A program made the translations under genes and the position numbers. From Ostrinia nubilalis (taxonomy: Eukaryota > Arthropoda > Insecta > Lepidoptera > Crambidae), in the NCBI RefSeq assembly GCF_963855985.1, contig NC_087118.1, positions 620,001-684,000 of the forward strand: DNA of 64,000 nt. Reading direction: 5' to 3'. Under the pieces are notes generated by a model. It saw nothing but the letters and a program-made list of their open reading frames with translations, had not been told where the DNA came from and made no database searches. Below, piece by piece: positions 1 to 10,656 of this stretch. How positions within the stretch are numbered: the first letter of the stretch is position 1; each line of letters opens with the position of its first letter.

Positions 1-256
1 TTTCCTGAACATTCCAGATTTTCCAGAAAAGTGTGAAAGAGAAGCTATTTTGTGGAAGTGAGAGATCAGACAATGCAAGAAAGAGGCCTACCGAGTGAGT
101 AAACGAGAGAGCCTGATGGTTTTCGCTACGGTATTGCCTTTTTGGCGAAAATTTCATGTTCATTTTTTTAATTACGAAACAGATTAATTAGTTAATTTGA
201 ACTAATTGACATGATGTTGCTAACATTAATTCTGACTCTCTTTGACGTCGCTAACA
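1..256 (-). repeat. 3' LTR of BEL element (partial)
   Basis: Matches 5202-5449 base for base except a few differences. In element orientation it begins TGTTAGCGACGTC at 256. The remainder lies beyond the left edge of the window. Confidence 0.9.
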
Positions 257-2937
257 TTCTCCCCCGCAGTGCGAAGCACTCCTTCCTCCGGATGCGACGT
301 CTTGGCAGGAACCAGGACTACCACTCGTCGCGTCGGTCGCCGCAGCATTCCTCCGGGTGTTCGCACGTCGAGGATTCTTACTCTGCCGTCCGGTCCAGGA
401 TACACTCGCAGCACTTCCCCTCGTGGCCAAGTGTTTCTTGGTAGCGTCGCGTCGACTATTAATACGACGTCGCCGACTTGAGGGTCTTCTGTCTCCCGGC
501 CGGCTATTTTCCTCGGCATCAAAGTTGGCAGGTATTCCTTCAGCCACCTTTGCCAGAAGTGGTCCGTCAAGCGCTGCGCTGTCCTCCAGTTCGCCTTCCC
601 GATGAGGTCGTGGTCTTCAAATACACCCGGCGCCATTGCTCCACAGGATCTTCCGATGAGGAAGTGGTTCGGCGTTAGGCTTTCTTCGTCTTCGGGATCC
701 ATACTGATGTGGGTGAGGGGACGCGAGTTCACGATATGCTCCACTTCGAGGAGGAGCGTGTGTAGGACCTCTTCTGGTGGTGATTTTTCTTTAAGAACGG
801 TCATTAATGATGTCTTTACCGAGCGGACCATTCTTTCCCAGGCGCCTCCCATATTCGGACATCCAGGTGGGATGAATCGCCATGTGATTCCTTCCCTTGA
901 GGCGGCCTCTTGCAATTCTCTATTGGCCCCCACGAAGTTAGTCCCGTTGTCGCTGAAGATTATCTTCGGCGTCCCTCTTCGTGCAGCCATTCTTCGCAGG
1001 GCCATGATCATGGAGCTGGTGCTTAATGAATTAGCCAGCTCCAGGTGTATCGCCCGGGTCGTTAAGCAGGTGAACAGGGCTCCCCATCTCTTCTCAGTTC
1101 TCCTCCCGATCGTGACTTGCATCGGGCCGAAGTAATCCACTGCCGTGCAGGTGAAGGGTGGTTGATGATGCTGCAATCGTTCGGCCGGCAAGTCTCCGGT
1201 GGGTGGTATTTGAGGCTCTCCCTTGTGGACTCTGCACCATTGACACCCATGTGTGATCCATCTTGTGGTGCTGCGCAAACCGAGTACCCAGAACTTCTGC
1301 CTCATTTCGTTGATTATCGTTGCAGAGTTGCCATGGTAGAACCGTTTGTGATAGAACCCTATGATGAGCCGGCAGATTTGACTTTTCCCGTCCAGTATGA
1401 TCGGGTTGGTTCGTCCTTCTCCCGAACCAATCTTCCTGGTGCGCGTCCTCAGTTTTAGGATTCCGCGGCCATCCAGGTATATGTCAATCTTCTTTAGTCG
1501 GCTCGAGTTCTCCAATGGCCTCCCTTTTTCGAGGCAGCAAAGTTCTTTGGAGAAGCTCTCCTGCTGGCTCCTCTTGATAAGCTCCTCTTCTGCCCTATGT
1601 ATGAACTTATCTTCCAGCGTTAAGAAGACCTTTTCTTCTTTCTTCTCCCGGTGGACGTGACTCGGTGTTTTCTTCCATCTTCGGTGCCTGACGATGTGGA
1701 CACTTCTTTTTTCCGCTACTCTTCTTCTTAGCAGGTCGATGAACTGGAACATGCGCGCTGTACTGCGTAGCAGTCGAGTCCAATCGGAGAATCTCTTCGG
1801 GTCCGGAGTGACTTGTGGTATGACCTTCAATGTGGTAACAACTTGGGGATTCTTCTCTTCTCCGGTGAGTTCTTCATATGTCTTCAGTGCTGGGTCCTTG
1901 TCTAATTTCTTCTCCATGTTGATGAGACGCTGGTGTGCCTGATGGTAGTTGTTCGGTAGAGTTTCCCTTTCACTTTTCCACAGCAGCCCAGACTCGAACC
2001 GTCCATTTGGTAGCCTCTTCGTGGTCTTCTCTGGGACGTCGAGTGCCCTTTTGTCGGCATCATTACTTGGCCGACGTGCTTGCACCCCGAGCGACTCTAT
2101 CTCGAAGTGCCGGCGGACCAGGGCTACTGTTTCATCTTCCATCAACCTGCTGTGGTGCACGAACTTGACAGGGACACTTCCTCCGGCGTCGCATCCGTGT
2201 AAGACCCATCCCAAGCTGGTCAAGGAGGCAACTGGTTCGGAGGCCTTCCCTTTGCGTAGTCTCCGTGTGACTATGAGCCCCCAGTTATCTTGCCCGATCA
2301 GTAGCTGTGGTTCTTCCTTGTCGTAGACCAGCTTGTCCTTGATCTTCTGTAAGTGTTTACACTTCTGAAGCATTCTTTCTTCGACCCCTTGGTTGTCGAT
2401 AGTTCTCGCTTCCATGTTGAATTTATTTCTGCAATGGACCCCTTTGATTTTCATGTTGATCTTCTGGGAGTTGCTCTTCTGCATACCATTCCCCCCGACC
2501 ATCTCGATGGTGATGGCTTCCGGCTTTCCTTGCGCCCCAATCTTCTTTGCCACTGATGAGTCCAGCAGCGTGACGGTGGACCCTTCGTCCAGGAGCGCGA
2601 GCACTTTTGCTGTCCCTTTGGGCCCGTAGAGGTTCACCGGCGTCATCTTCAAGTAGGCCTTTCCGCAGCTCGTGGTGTGCACCGACGATACAACTCCTTC
2701 GGCGGGTTTCTCTTGAGTTTTCACCGCTGCGGGCTTCTCTGAGTGAAGACTGATGTGATGCCACCTCATGCACTTCTTGCATGGTTGTGCCCGACACGTG
2801 TTCCTTGAGTGCTTGAAGCGCAGGCATTTGAAGCACATTCTCGCCTTCTTCACCATTTCCCACTTATCTTCAAAACTGGCTTCCTTATATTTCTTGCATT
2901 CGTACAGCCAGTGGTCCTCACGGCACTCTGGGCACTT
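226..2937 (-). CDS. BEL pol: zinc knuckles, protease, integrase; RT/RNase H deleted
   Basis: Open from the codon after the gag stop; the first Met is at 2856. Residues are numbered from that Met, giving 876. CCHC-like knuckles lie upstream of the Met and at about 8-34. The retropepsin motif DEGSTVTLLD is at about 90. Integrase follows: HHCC finger (His503, His508, Cys538, Cys541) and catalytic Asp574 (AVDYFGP), Asp636 (SDNGTNF) and Glu674 (WERMVRS). Around residue 329 (plus position about 1866) the text jumps from the linker that normally precedes RT to the linker that precedes integrase, with the frame kept. No F/YxDD box or RNase H motif is present. The last codons run about 30 bp into the 3' LTR. 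Integrase should join element DNA to the genome; without RT the protein is not self-sufficient. Confidence 0.85.
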   Translation of the reverse strand, partial: KCPECREDHWLYECKKYKEASFEDKWEMVKKARMCFKCLRFKHSRNTCRAQPCKKCMRWHHISLHSEKPAAVKTQEKPAEGVVSSVHTTSCGKAYLKMTPVNLYGPKGTAKVLALLDEGSTVTLLDSSVAKKIGAQGKPEAITIEMVGGNGMQKSNSQKINMKIKGVHCRNKFNMEARTIDNQGVEERMLQKCKHLQKIKDKLVYDKEEPQLLIGQDNWGLIVTRRLRKGKASEPVASLTSLGWVLHGCDAGGSVPVKFVHHSRLMEDETVALVRRHFEIESLGVQARRPSNDADKRALDVPEKTTKRLPNGRFESGLLWKSERETLPNNYHQAHQRLINMEKKLDKDPALKTYEELTGEEKNPQVVTTLKVIPQVTPDPKRFSDWTRLLRSTARMFQFIDLLRRRVAEKRSVHIVRHRRWKKTPSHVHREKKEEKVFLTLEDKFIHRAEEELIKRSQQESFSKELCCLEKGRPLENSSRLKKIDIYLDGRGILKLRTRTRKIGSGEGRTNPIILDGKSQICRLIIGFYHKRFYHGNSATIINEMRQKFWVLGLRSTTRWITHGCQWCRVHKGEPQIPPTGDLPAERLQHHQPPFTCTAVDYFGPMQVTIGRRTEKRWGALFTCLTTRAIHLELANSLSTSSMIMALRRMAARRGTPKIIFSDNGTNFVGANRELQEAASREGITWRFIPPGCPNMGGAWERMVRSVKTSLMTVLKEKSPPEEVLHTLLLEVEHIVNSRPLTHISMDPEDEESLTPNHFLIGRSCGAMAPGVFEDHDLIGKANWRTAQRLTDHFWQRWLKEYLPTLMPRKIAGRETEDPQVGDVVLIVDATLPRNTWPRGEVLRVYPGPDGRVRILDVRTPGGMLRRPTRRVVVLVPAKTSHPEEGVLRTAGENVSDVKESQN
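257..267 (-). other. polypurine tract
   Basis: On the minus strand GCGGGGGAGAA lies directly before the 3' LTR start (TGTTAG). This is the expected position of the plus-strand primer and it sits inside the pol reading frame. Confidence 0.75.
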
Positions 2938-4539
2938 CTACGCGTCAGTCTTCGGTTCTTCACGGCGTCCTTTTGTTTGTTGGACATGGTGAACCGGACT
3001 CTTGAACATATTTCTCTTCTGGTCCCAGGACACTTCCGGGGGAGCGTAATCACTGTTAATATCTGCTTCAACTTCCATGAAGTCGTACATGAGTTCGAGC
3101 GCTGGTTTTCCCTCTGCCCGGCGCTCGCGTTGGTACATCAGCCACCGAGACTTCATGGTCGGCGGCATCTTCTCTATTAGACACTCCACGGCCCCTGGTG
3201 CGCACAAATATTCTGTCTTGCCGAGTGCCCTGATGGTGGCCACGGCATTGCGGACTCGGCTGGCAAACATGCAGATCTCCCCCGATGACTCGTTGACCCT
3301 TGGCAGCTTTTCCATCTTCCTCAACTCTGCCAGGGCTATCGCTCCAGGTCTGCTGAACCGGACCTCCAGGCTCTTCATCAGCTCTTCCGGATCCTCGGCG
3401 GTGAACAGGAGGCTCTTGACTGCCTCCCTCGCGTGCCCCTGGAGACACCTTCTTAGTCGCGCCAAATTCTGTGCCGGCGTGAAGGAGCGCGCGGTGTCTT
3501 CATATGACCTTCTGAACGCGAGCCATTCTTCACATGCGCCATTGAAACTTGGGAGGTCGACCAGTTGTCTTGTGAGGCCACCCTCTGCCCTCTGTGACAG
3601 CTTGGTGATGGCCATGGCTAACTCTTGAATGTCTGTTCTCCCTTCCGTAGGTAGCGGCTGCGGTGGCGGCCGCGGCAATACTTGCGGCGGCGGTGGCGGC
3701 GGCAGCGGTAGAACTTGTGGCGGCGGCGGCAGCGGCGCGGCGGGCGGCGGCGGCGGTATCGGTTGTAGTTCCGGCGGGACCCTCTCGGCGATGGTGTTCG
3801 AGTGGTCCAACCAATTTTCGACCTGCATTTGCCTGTACTGCACTTCTTCTGGATCCTCTTCCATGTCGGAATCCAATTGGGCCAACTCCAATTCCGCTTT
3901 GGCAATTTCCAGTTCCTGGCGGGCCACTCTTAATTTGGCCTCTATTTCTGCCCTTCTTCTTGACGAGCGGACGGAGCGCGTGTCTTGATTCACTCGTGAC
4001 ATTCGCGGCGTTTGTTCATGCACTTGCGGCGTGGGTGGCGCGTACTGTCCTTCAACAGTCGGCACGGTGGTCACCGTAGTCGCGGGAGTCGCGGCGGTGG
4101 CGTTGGCGGCGGCGACGGAGGCGGCGGCAACATTGGCCGCGGTGGGCGTGGAGACGGCGGCGGCGGCTGCGGCGGCGGCGGCGGCGGCGGCGGCACGTCT
4201 CTTCTCTGCTTCCGCGATACGGGCCCTTAGTGCTTCGTGTGGCTTCGTGACGTCGGCGGTTATCTCCTCTGTGTAGGAGCGCGGTGCTGGTTCCCCTCTT
4301 CCCAAATGCACGCCGGGCTCTCCCATAACCCGGGTGCTAATAGCCGGCGCGGCGTGGTCCCTGGCGATGCGCGGTGAGGACGCGCCCCCGGCGGGATACG
4401 GGGTCAGCGTTGATGAAGTATCCGTGGTTTCCGTCGGAGTACTTCCTCCATGAACCGGCGGCGACGTAATTCTCCCTGCGGCGGCGGCGTTAGCCGCGGC
4501 GGCGGCACCTCGTAGCTTCTCCGACCTGGTGACAGGCAT
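2938..4539 (-). CDS. BEL gag
   Basis: A 533-residue Gag-like protein beginning MPVTRSEKLRG. The N-terminal third is alanine-rich, with a run of about 13 Ala near residue 120 encoded by GCC/GCG repeats. A charged helical stretch (about 195-240, EIEAKLRVARQELEIAK) and a proline-rich spacer of PPPP blocks follow. The C-terminal half contains LPSFNGACEEWLAFRRSYED, typical of retrotransposon capsid domains. The ORF ends at a TAG that is in the same frame as pol, with zinc-knuckle cysteines coded immediately after the stop. BEL elements normally encode Gag-Pol as one frame, so this TAG is either a mutation or a readthrough site. Confidence 0.85.
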   Translation of the reverse strand: MPVTRSEKLRGAAAAANAAAAGRITSPPVHGGSTPTETTDTSSTLTPYPAGGASSPRIARDHAAPAISTRVMGEPGVHLGRGEPAPRSYTEEITADVTKPHEALRARIAEAEKRRAAAAAAAAAAAAAVSTPTAANVAAASVAAANATAATPATTVTTVPTVEGQYAPPTPQVHEQTPRMSRVNQDTRSVRSSRRRAEIEAKLRVARQELEIAKAELELAQLDSDMEEDPEEVQYRQMQVENWLDHSNTIAERVPPELQPIPPPPPAAPLPPPPQVLPLPPPPPPQVLPRPPPQPLPTEGRTDIQELAMAITKLSQRAEGGLTRQLVDLPSFNGACEEWLAFRRSYEDTARSFTPAQNLARLRRCLQGHAREAVKSLLFTAEDPEELMKSLEVRFSRPGAIALAELRKMEKLPRVNESSGEICMFASRVRNAVATIRALGKTEYLCAPGAVECLIEKMPPTMKSRWLMYQRERRAEGKPALELMYDFMEVEADINSDYAPPEVSWDQKRNMFKSPVHHVQQTKGRREEPKTDA

Positions 4540-4558
4540 CTTCGCTATTCCCGTAATC

Positions 4559-4576
4559 CGGCTACTCGAAGGACCA
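4559..4576 (-). other. primer binding site of BEL element
   Basis: Minus-strand TGGTCCTTCGAGTAGCCG begins a few bases after the 5' LTR end and upstream of gag. It starts with the usual TGG complementary to a tRNA CCA end. The tRNA identity was not established. Confidence 0.6.
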
Positions 4577-4582
4577 GGAAAA

Positions 4583-5449
4583 TGTGGTGGACTGCAGTGG
4601 ACTGTATGCGTTTGTGTGTGTTCGAGAGCGCTGACCGGACGATGATGACTGCCGTTGAGAGCTTGCCCTTACTATGTCAGGCGTAGTAGGTGCTACTTGC
4701 AGGAATAAAACCACTATTTCACTTGCTGAGACTTCTCGCGTTTATTATTCGCTTCCTTTTCTCAGTTCTTGCTTCTTCAGATCACTTGTTGCTTGGAGCA
4801 CTTGTTCTCTGAACTGAACACAACATGCCAGCTGGAGCGGTTCATTCCGTATTTATGGGGAGCGGCTATCTCCATCCCGCTTTCACACGCTATTGCTATC
4901 CCTGTCTTCGGGAAATCCACAGTATTTGCTAATTTTCTCCAACTGGCAGGTAGTTTTACAATGGTTTCTTATTTTCTACAGATGCGTAATTAAATTATCT
5001 ACATTATACAAAAAGTTTCATCTCAAAATTCCCAAATTTGGCGAAGTTATTGACAAAAAACCTAAAACGGCTCTCTTTACGGTATTGCCTCGCGCAACGG
5101 ACCATCCGTGCAAGACAAGGACAAAACATATTGCTATCTCACGCTCTAGAATGTTCGAAGCGAGAGGTCCGATGTTTCCGTCTCGTTTCTTCTCTATTTT
5201 TTCCTGAACATTCCAGATTTTCCAGAAAAGTGTGAAAGAGAAGCTATTTTGTGGAAGTGAGAGATCAGACAATGCAAGAAAGAGACCTACCGAGTGAGTA
5301 AGCGAGAGAGCCTGATGGTTTCGGTATTGCCTTTTTGGCGAAAATTTCATGTTCATTTTCTTAATTACGAAACAGATTAATTAGTTAATTTGAACTAATT
5401 GACATGATGTTGCTAACATTAATTCTGACTCTCTTTGACGTCGCCAACA
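4583..5449 (-). repeat. 5' LTR of BEL element
   Basis: The right boundary (TGTTGGCGACGTC on the minus strand) is fixed by the alignment with the 1-256 copy. The left boundary is set by the terminal CA next to the primer site and could shift by a few bases. Length is about 867 bp. Confidence 0.75.
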
Positions 5450-5949
5450 ACCATTATAAACTATACAAAACGTGCACAAAACAGTTATAAAGTCAAAATA
5501 TCTATCTATCTATACTTATAATAAATCTGTAGAGAGGTCAATTCTGTACATGAAATATATTTTCAAAATAACTATCAGGGGGTGATTAGTGATCGATACT
5601 GATGATACCTTCCGTCGTTCGAACGCTTAGAGAGTGGACGCTTCTCAAATTAATCCAAAAAATCTTTGAACCTGCCATACAAATTTACTCCTTACCGCAA
5701 TAAGTTTAAACAAAGTTATCGTGCTTCTTGTGCCGTGATCCTTGAGCTTCTTCGCTACTGCTACACCCCCGCGCGGCACCTCCGTGGGAAGAGAACTATC
5801 ACTATTTTTTGACTCGCTCGCACAGTGACTGCAGGTATTTCGCTCGCCTTATTGATACTGTATAAATAGTTCCTGGTCCATCGCTGCGTTTGCAGTAGCT
5901 CGAACATCTACTCTGTCAACTGAGTCTTCAGTGTACTACGCACAACACA
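5450..5949. other. Spacer with lepidopteran-type repeat, then non-LTR 5' UTR
   Basis: About 5500-5610 (CTATCTATCTATACTTATAA and following) resembles a dispersed repeat I associate with lepidopteran genomes. The sequence from about 5700 leads into the ORF1 start at 5950 without other signals and is probably the 5' UTR of the next element. The exact 5' end was not found. Confidence 0.4.
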
Positions 5950-6939
5950 ATGAGCGTAACGCGTTCACCCACCAACACTAACACGTGCGGAGGATCGCAG
6001 CCAGACCTATCAAAGCTGCGAAATATGGAAGCGGACTCTCTTGTTACATTTCGAAAAAGAAAACAAAAGTTTGATCATGATTGCGAATGCTCTAGTGAAT
6101 TGAATGCGGTACGTTCCGAGATTACTTCAATAAAAACATTATTAGAAAGATTCATAGACTCAAATGAGCAAACATTATCAAAAATGCAAGACAACATAGT
6201 GGAAGTAAAGAATCAAATTGCCGAAATAAAATTATGTAATGAACAATCTAACGCTGCCATTAATGCAAACATCACTGAAATAAAAGCACAAGTTGAAAAT
6301 ATCAACTCAACAACTCAGGGTATTTTAACGGAACAAGACAAAGTTAAAATGCAAGTCACCGCATTAGATGCCAAAGTGTTACAAAATGAGAACAAAATAA
6401 ATTCTCTTGAGTCAAGATTTGAAATATCTAAAATCGGAAACGCATCGACATCAACATCATCCAAAAGTTTTGATATACAAATAGCACCGCAGTTGGATGA
6501 AAGTCTTATACGAGAGGTCCAAGAACGCAGTGAAAGAGAAAAAAATATTATAGTAGCGGGACTTCAAGAACAAACTTCATCCAATGCTGCTGAAAGGCAG
6601 TCGCAAGATGAAGCAGATATAATAAGAATTACTTCTAGTGTTTGTAAAGATATCCCAAAACCGACCAAAATTATACGGATAGGAAAATACAACTCAGGAA
6701 AACATCGCAACATTAAAATATGCTATGACTCAAAAGGACCTGCAAAGGAGCTATTACGCCACAGAAATAAGTTTCCGACCAATATTAAAGTGTTCTCTGA
6801 TCAGACACCGGCCCAACAGAAATATTTCCGTAACCTTAAAGATGAGCTCTCGCGGCGTATGGATGGTGGTGAGACGAACCTTACAATAAAGTATATAAAT
6901 GGAATACCTAAAATAATAGAAACTGTTTCAAAAAACTAG
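5950..6939 (+). CDS. ORF1 protein of CR1-group element
   Basis: 329 residues starting at ATG 5950. Residues about 45-160 form a long heptad-rich coiled coil with repeated E/I/K/N patterns (QIAEIKLCNEQSNAAINA). The second half (about 185-300) has the basic, RNA-binding type fold seen in many non-LTR ORF1 proteins, including REKNIIVAGLQE and RIGKYNSGKHRNIKI. The family role is RNA binding and particle assembly. It lies 75 bp upstream of ORF2 in another frame. No disabling change is seen within it. Confidence 0.75.
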   Translation: MSVTRSPTNTNTCGGSQPDLSKLRNMEADSLVTFRKRKQKFDHDCECSSELNAVRSEITSIKTLLERFIDSNEQTLSKMQDNIVEVKNQIAEIKLCNEQSNAAINANITEIKAQVENINSTTQGILTEQDKVKMQVTALDAKVLQNENKINSLESRFEISKIGNASTSTSSKSFDIQIAPQLDESLIREVQERSEREKNIIVAGLQEQTSSNAAERQSQDEADIIRITSSVCKDIPKPTKIIRIGKYNSGKHRNIKICYDSKGPAKELLRHRNKFPTNIKVFSDQTPAQQKYFRNLKDELSRRMDGGETNLTIKYINGIPKIIETVSKN

Positions 6940-7013
6940 ATATAAATGATACTAAGGAAGAAAATATACATAGCAATAGTTATCAAATAATTCACGATTA
7001 TGGACATCTAAAA

Positions 7014-9826
7014 ATGTGTAAGCATCGCCTGTCATTCTTTTATCTCAATGCTCGCAGTATTCGAGGACAGGGCAAATTTGACGAACTAAAATGTGCCTTG
7101 AAATCAATATCAACGACTGTGCATCTCATCCTTATAACAGAAACCTGGATAACAGATGAAGATGAAGCTCTAAGACTCCAACTACCAAACTATACCCATT
7201 ACTATAACTATCGTACGGACTCGAGGGGTGGTGGTGTCTCAATATACGCGCACGATAATCTCAAGCATAGTTTGATTGAGTCGACGTACATTGATGGAAA
7301 TAACTACTTATGGATACAGCTTCAAAACTATGGACTGCAGATTGGCGTAGTATACAATCCGGGAAATACCAACTATCAAAAATTTCTTGAAACTTACAGC
7401 ACACAATTACAACAGAGAAATAGAGCCATTGCATTTGGAGACTTTAATATTGATCTATTAGTAAAGGATAAGAAAACTAAAGAATATAAAGAGCTATTAA
7501 ATGAAGTTGGACATACAATAATCAATAAAGTTTCAAAAAAATACTGCACAAGAGAATCAGCTACAAGACGATCAGTTCTAGATCATGTTACCACAAATTT
7601 GAAAAATGATTACTTCCATATGGCTTTAATAGAGTCTACACTATCAGACCATAAACAAATAATAGTCGAATTAAAGAAAACTAAAGCACCAAAAAGAATA
7701 CGACACAAATATGAAGTACTTAACTACGCTAAATTGTATGAAACAACAGAAAAATCTGGATTTGAGCAGTCCTGTAATGACTATTTGTCGTTAGAAAATA
7801 CCTTAAAAAGATACATTAACTGCTGCAAAGAAATTAAAACTAAAATATTGAATCTACCTCAAAAGGATTGGATAAATAAGGAAATTGTGTATGAAATAAA
7901 CCGAAGAAACTTGTTGGGGTTCAAACTAAAGCAAGAGTTAGGAAACACGAATTTGGAAGATGCATATGAAGCATGCAGAGAAAACACAAAGAAACTTATT
8001 CAAACAACTAAGGACAAATATTACTACAATAAATTTAGTCAATTATTAGGCAAACCAAAAAAAATGTGGAATTTAATTAACAACTTGGCACAAAACAAAA
8101 TAAAAAAACGTTTCGCTTTTTCAAATCTGAAAATTGAATCCAAAAATATAACTGATACGAAAGAAATCTGTGAAGCATTTAATCAGTATTTTTCTACAAT
8201 CGGTCCTAGCTTAGCGAATGAAATTCCCATACATTACCATGATAATATTGCAAAAGCTTTACCATGCACTGTACAATCCTCAGGACTTTTTACACTAGAG
8301 CCCTGTACTACTGATGAAATCACCAAAATTATTAATAATTTGGATGCCAATTCTAGCACTGGTCTAGATGGCATTAGCACGAAAGCTATAAAATGTCTTA
8401 AAAAGTTTATATCTCCCAAACTAGCTGATTGTTTTAATGAAGCTCTTATATCTGGAAAATTCCCTGCAACTTTGAAAACGGCAAAAGTTACTCCCATACA
8501 TAAATCTGAAGCAAAAACTGATCCTGGGAACTATAGACCAATATCCGTACTGCCAGTAATGTCCAAAATAATTGAAAAAATTTTACACAATCGGCTAGAT
8601 AACTATTTAAATTCTATAAATTACATATTTGACCGTCAATTTGGCTTTCGCCAAAAAAGTAATACACTAGCAGCAACCCTAGATTTAGTAACTAAAATTA
8701 AACAAGAAATAGATAGAAAACATATTGGTGTAGGTATATTTATTGATATAAAAAAGCGTTCGACACAGTCAGTCACGACTTGCTAGTTATGAAGTTGGAA
8801 AGAATAGGAATACAAGGCTCTGCACTTAAAATGTTTCAATCGTATTTGACAAACAGATCCCAAATCGTCAAAATAGACAATATACAGAGTGAAAAACTAC
8901 CCATAACATGTGGCATTCCCCAGGGATCTATTCTGGGACCATTGCTCTTCACTATTTATATTGATAATATACGTGAATTAGACTTGCATGGCCATATTAC
9001 ATTATATGCCGATGATACATGTCTATTCTATTTCGGATCTGACATAAATAATATAATTACAAAGGCTCAAGAAGACCTAAATAAACTGTTCTTGTGGTTC
9101 AAATATAATCTCCTTACAATAAATGCATCAAAAACTTGTTTCGTAATATTTAAGGCAAAAAATAAAGTAATAAAACCATTTCAATCTCTAAAAATAAACA
9201 ATATTGAATTAAAACAAAAGAATTGCGAAAAATATCTTGGCCTTCGAATAGATAGCGGCTTGACGTGGAATGCACAAATCGAGCACGTCAGAACGAAACT
9301 AACGTCTCTCATTGGCTCTCTTAAGGGAATCTCTCGGTGTATCCCGCGTTGTCTACGATACACTATATATAACTCTCTTGTCAAATCGCATCTACTATAC
9401 TTATTGGAGATTTGGGGTGGTGCTGGTAAAACAAAATTGGCTCCACTTCAAGTAATGCAAAACAAAATTATAAAAATACTTTTTCAATATAACCGCTTAA
9501 CTTCAACTGAAAAAATATATAATGATACTAAATTAATGAACATCAAGCAATTATATACCTATACTACCTGCATACTAATAAGAAAAATTTTAAAAAGCTC
9601 TTTCCATACTAGTATAACCTTAACTACAGCTAAAAACTTTACTAAACGAAGCGCTCGCCGAGCCAGTTTTCTCGTACTACCCAAAGTAAGAACAAATTAT
9701 GGCAAAAAAATGATCACTTTTGAAGGAGCGCAACTTTATAATAAAATACCCTCAGAAATAAAAAATGTAAGCTCATTTAGTGGATTTAAAATTAAACTTG
9801 CTCAACATATTTTAGAAAGTACCTAA
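7014..9826 (+). pseudogene. ORF2: AP endonuclease + reverse transcriptase, one frameshift
   Basis: The endonuclease covers the first ~230 residues: FFYLNARSIRGQ, LILITETWI, GDFNIDLL and LSDHKQI carry the expected Asn, Glu, Asp and His positions. RT follows with GNYRPISVLPVMSK, FGFRQKSNT, GIPQGSILGPLLF and the catalytic LYADDT box near 9005. The frame breaks at an A6 run at about 8751-8756, in the middle of RT motif A (FIDIK then AFDTVSHD), where one A appears to be missing. The second half is then open to 9826. Otherwise the gene is intact at about 937 codons, so the frameshift is probably recent. Confidence 0.85.
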
Positions 9827-10011
9827 GCAGTTGGTTATAAAAAATAAAATAAAATAATACGAATGCACTAAATGAGTACCTACCTATGAATAAAATAAGC
9901 GTTTTGAACGATCTATTTAAATACTCATGTAAATGATGTTATCATGTAAGTGACTATTTGTCTTTTTTGAGAATAAAATTTCTTTAACCATTAAAATGCA
10001 ATCAGTAAAAT

Positions 10012-10013
10012 TG

Positions 10014-10053
<40 letters not shown>

Positions 10054-10147
10054 ATGTTCCTTATAGAAACAAAAACTACTCGACGGATTTTAACGAAACT
10101 TGGTACAAGTATTCTTCATACTCCTGGGCAGGTTATAGGATACTTAG
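10012..10147. repeat. TGTC microsatellite and left half of a split lepidopteran repeat
   Basis: Eight or more TGTC units (10012-10051) are followed by text I recognise from dispersed lepidopteran repeats (ACTCGACGGATTTTAACG, CTCCTGGGCAGGTTATAGGA). The repeat stops at TTAG (10144-10147) and resumes at 17296 with TTAGGAATTCCCACGGG, which places a 7.1-kb insertion between the halves. Confidence 0.7.
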
Positions 10148-10656
10148 TGAAATGAAACACTCTTGTAGGTCGTTCTAACTTGTATTTCAGCACCACTGAT
10201 TTACACAATTCCGACATTATGACGTCATCTTAATAGTACCTCTTGCTTTGAACGCTCAAATCGAACTGACTGTCCAGCGGCATGCCAGCGATAAGGTAAC
10301 TTCCCCTTCCATCAGTGAAAGTCGACCGGTTCAAAACGACTTATCGACGGCATGCTCCGGAACTAGTCAAATGCAATACTTATTTCATAATTAGCTGTTT
10401 TCTTAATTTTTAAAATACTAAAATGTATACAATAAAAATCTAAAATAATTAAATTAAATAATAAATATGAAATAATTGGATTTAATACAATATAAATTCT
10501 AAAATGCCTAGGAAGTAATCAAATAAAGTATTTTAATTTAATAATGGGTTTTTGGGTTCTTCTAAAATACAATACAAATACTAAAATTGTTGCAATAACC
10601 ATTTAAAAGTAACCAATTATCGTATAAAATACAATATAAATTCTAAAATCATTACA
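10148..10656 (-). repeat. LTR copy 1 of the non-autonomous element
   Basis: 509 bp, TG...CA ends, matching 15826-16163 plus 17125-17295. It preserves the uninterrupted TTAA site (GGATTTAATACAAT) that is occupied by a piggyBac-like element in copy 2. Confidence 0.85.

Larger units (their letters stand above)
1..5449 (-). mobile_element. BEL/Pao LTR retrotransposon lacking RT, 3' LTR truncated by window edge
   Basis: Read on the minus strand the order is 5' LTR (about 4583-5449), tRNA-primer site, gag, zinc knuckles, aspartic protease, integrase, polypurine tract and 3' LTR (1-256, cut by the window start). The two LTR copies align over about 255 bp with roughly five substitutions and one 6-bp indel, so the insertion is fairly young. 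The integrase lies at the C-terminus of pol and gag runs into pol in the same frame, as in the BEL/Pao group. Reverse transcriptase and RNase H are absent, so the copy would need another element's RT to move. The target duplication cannot be checked because one flank is outside the window. Confidence 0.9.
5700..9990 (+). mobile_element. CR1-group non-LTR retrotransposon (possibly Daphne-like)
   Basis: Two consecutive ORFs on the plus strand encode a coiled-coil RNA-binding type protein and an APE endonuclease plus RT. The 3' end lies near 9990, after AATAAAATTTCTTTAACC and without a long poly(A), directly before a TGTC microsatellite. A non-poly(A) 3' end fits the CR1 supergroup. The Daphne suggestion rests only on recollection of similar 3' ends and is weak. 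The left boundary is approximate and no target duplication was identified. Confidence 0.75.

Noticed and set aside
3629..4276. Plus-strand open frames rich in Gly/Ala opposite gag
   Set aside because: They mirror the alanine/proline-coding GC repeats of the minus-strand gag and have no independent motif.
8745..8760. Programmed ribosomal frameshift at the A6 run
   Set aside because: It lies within RT motif A of a normally continuous ORF2; a simple one-base deletion is more likely.
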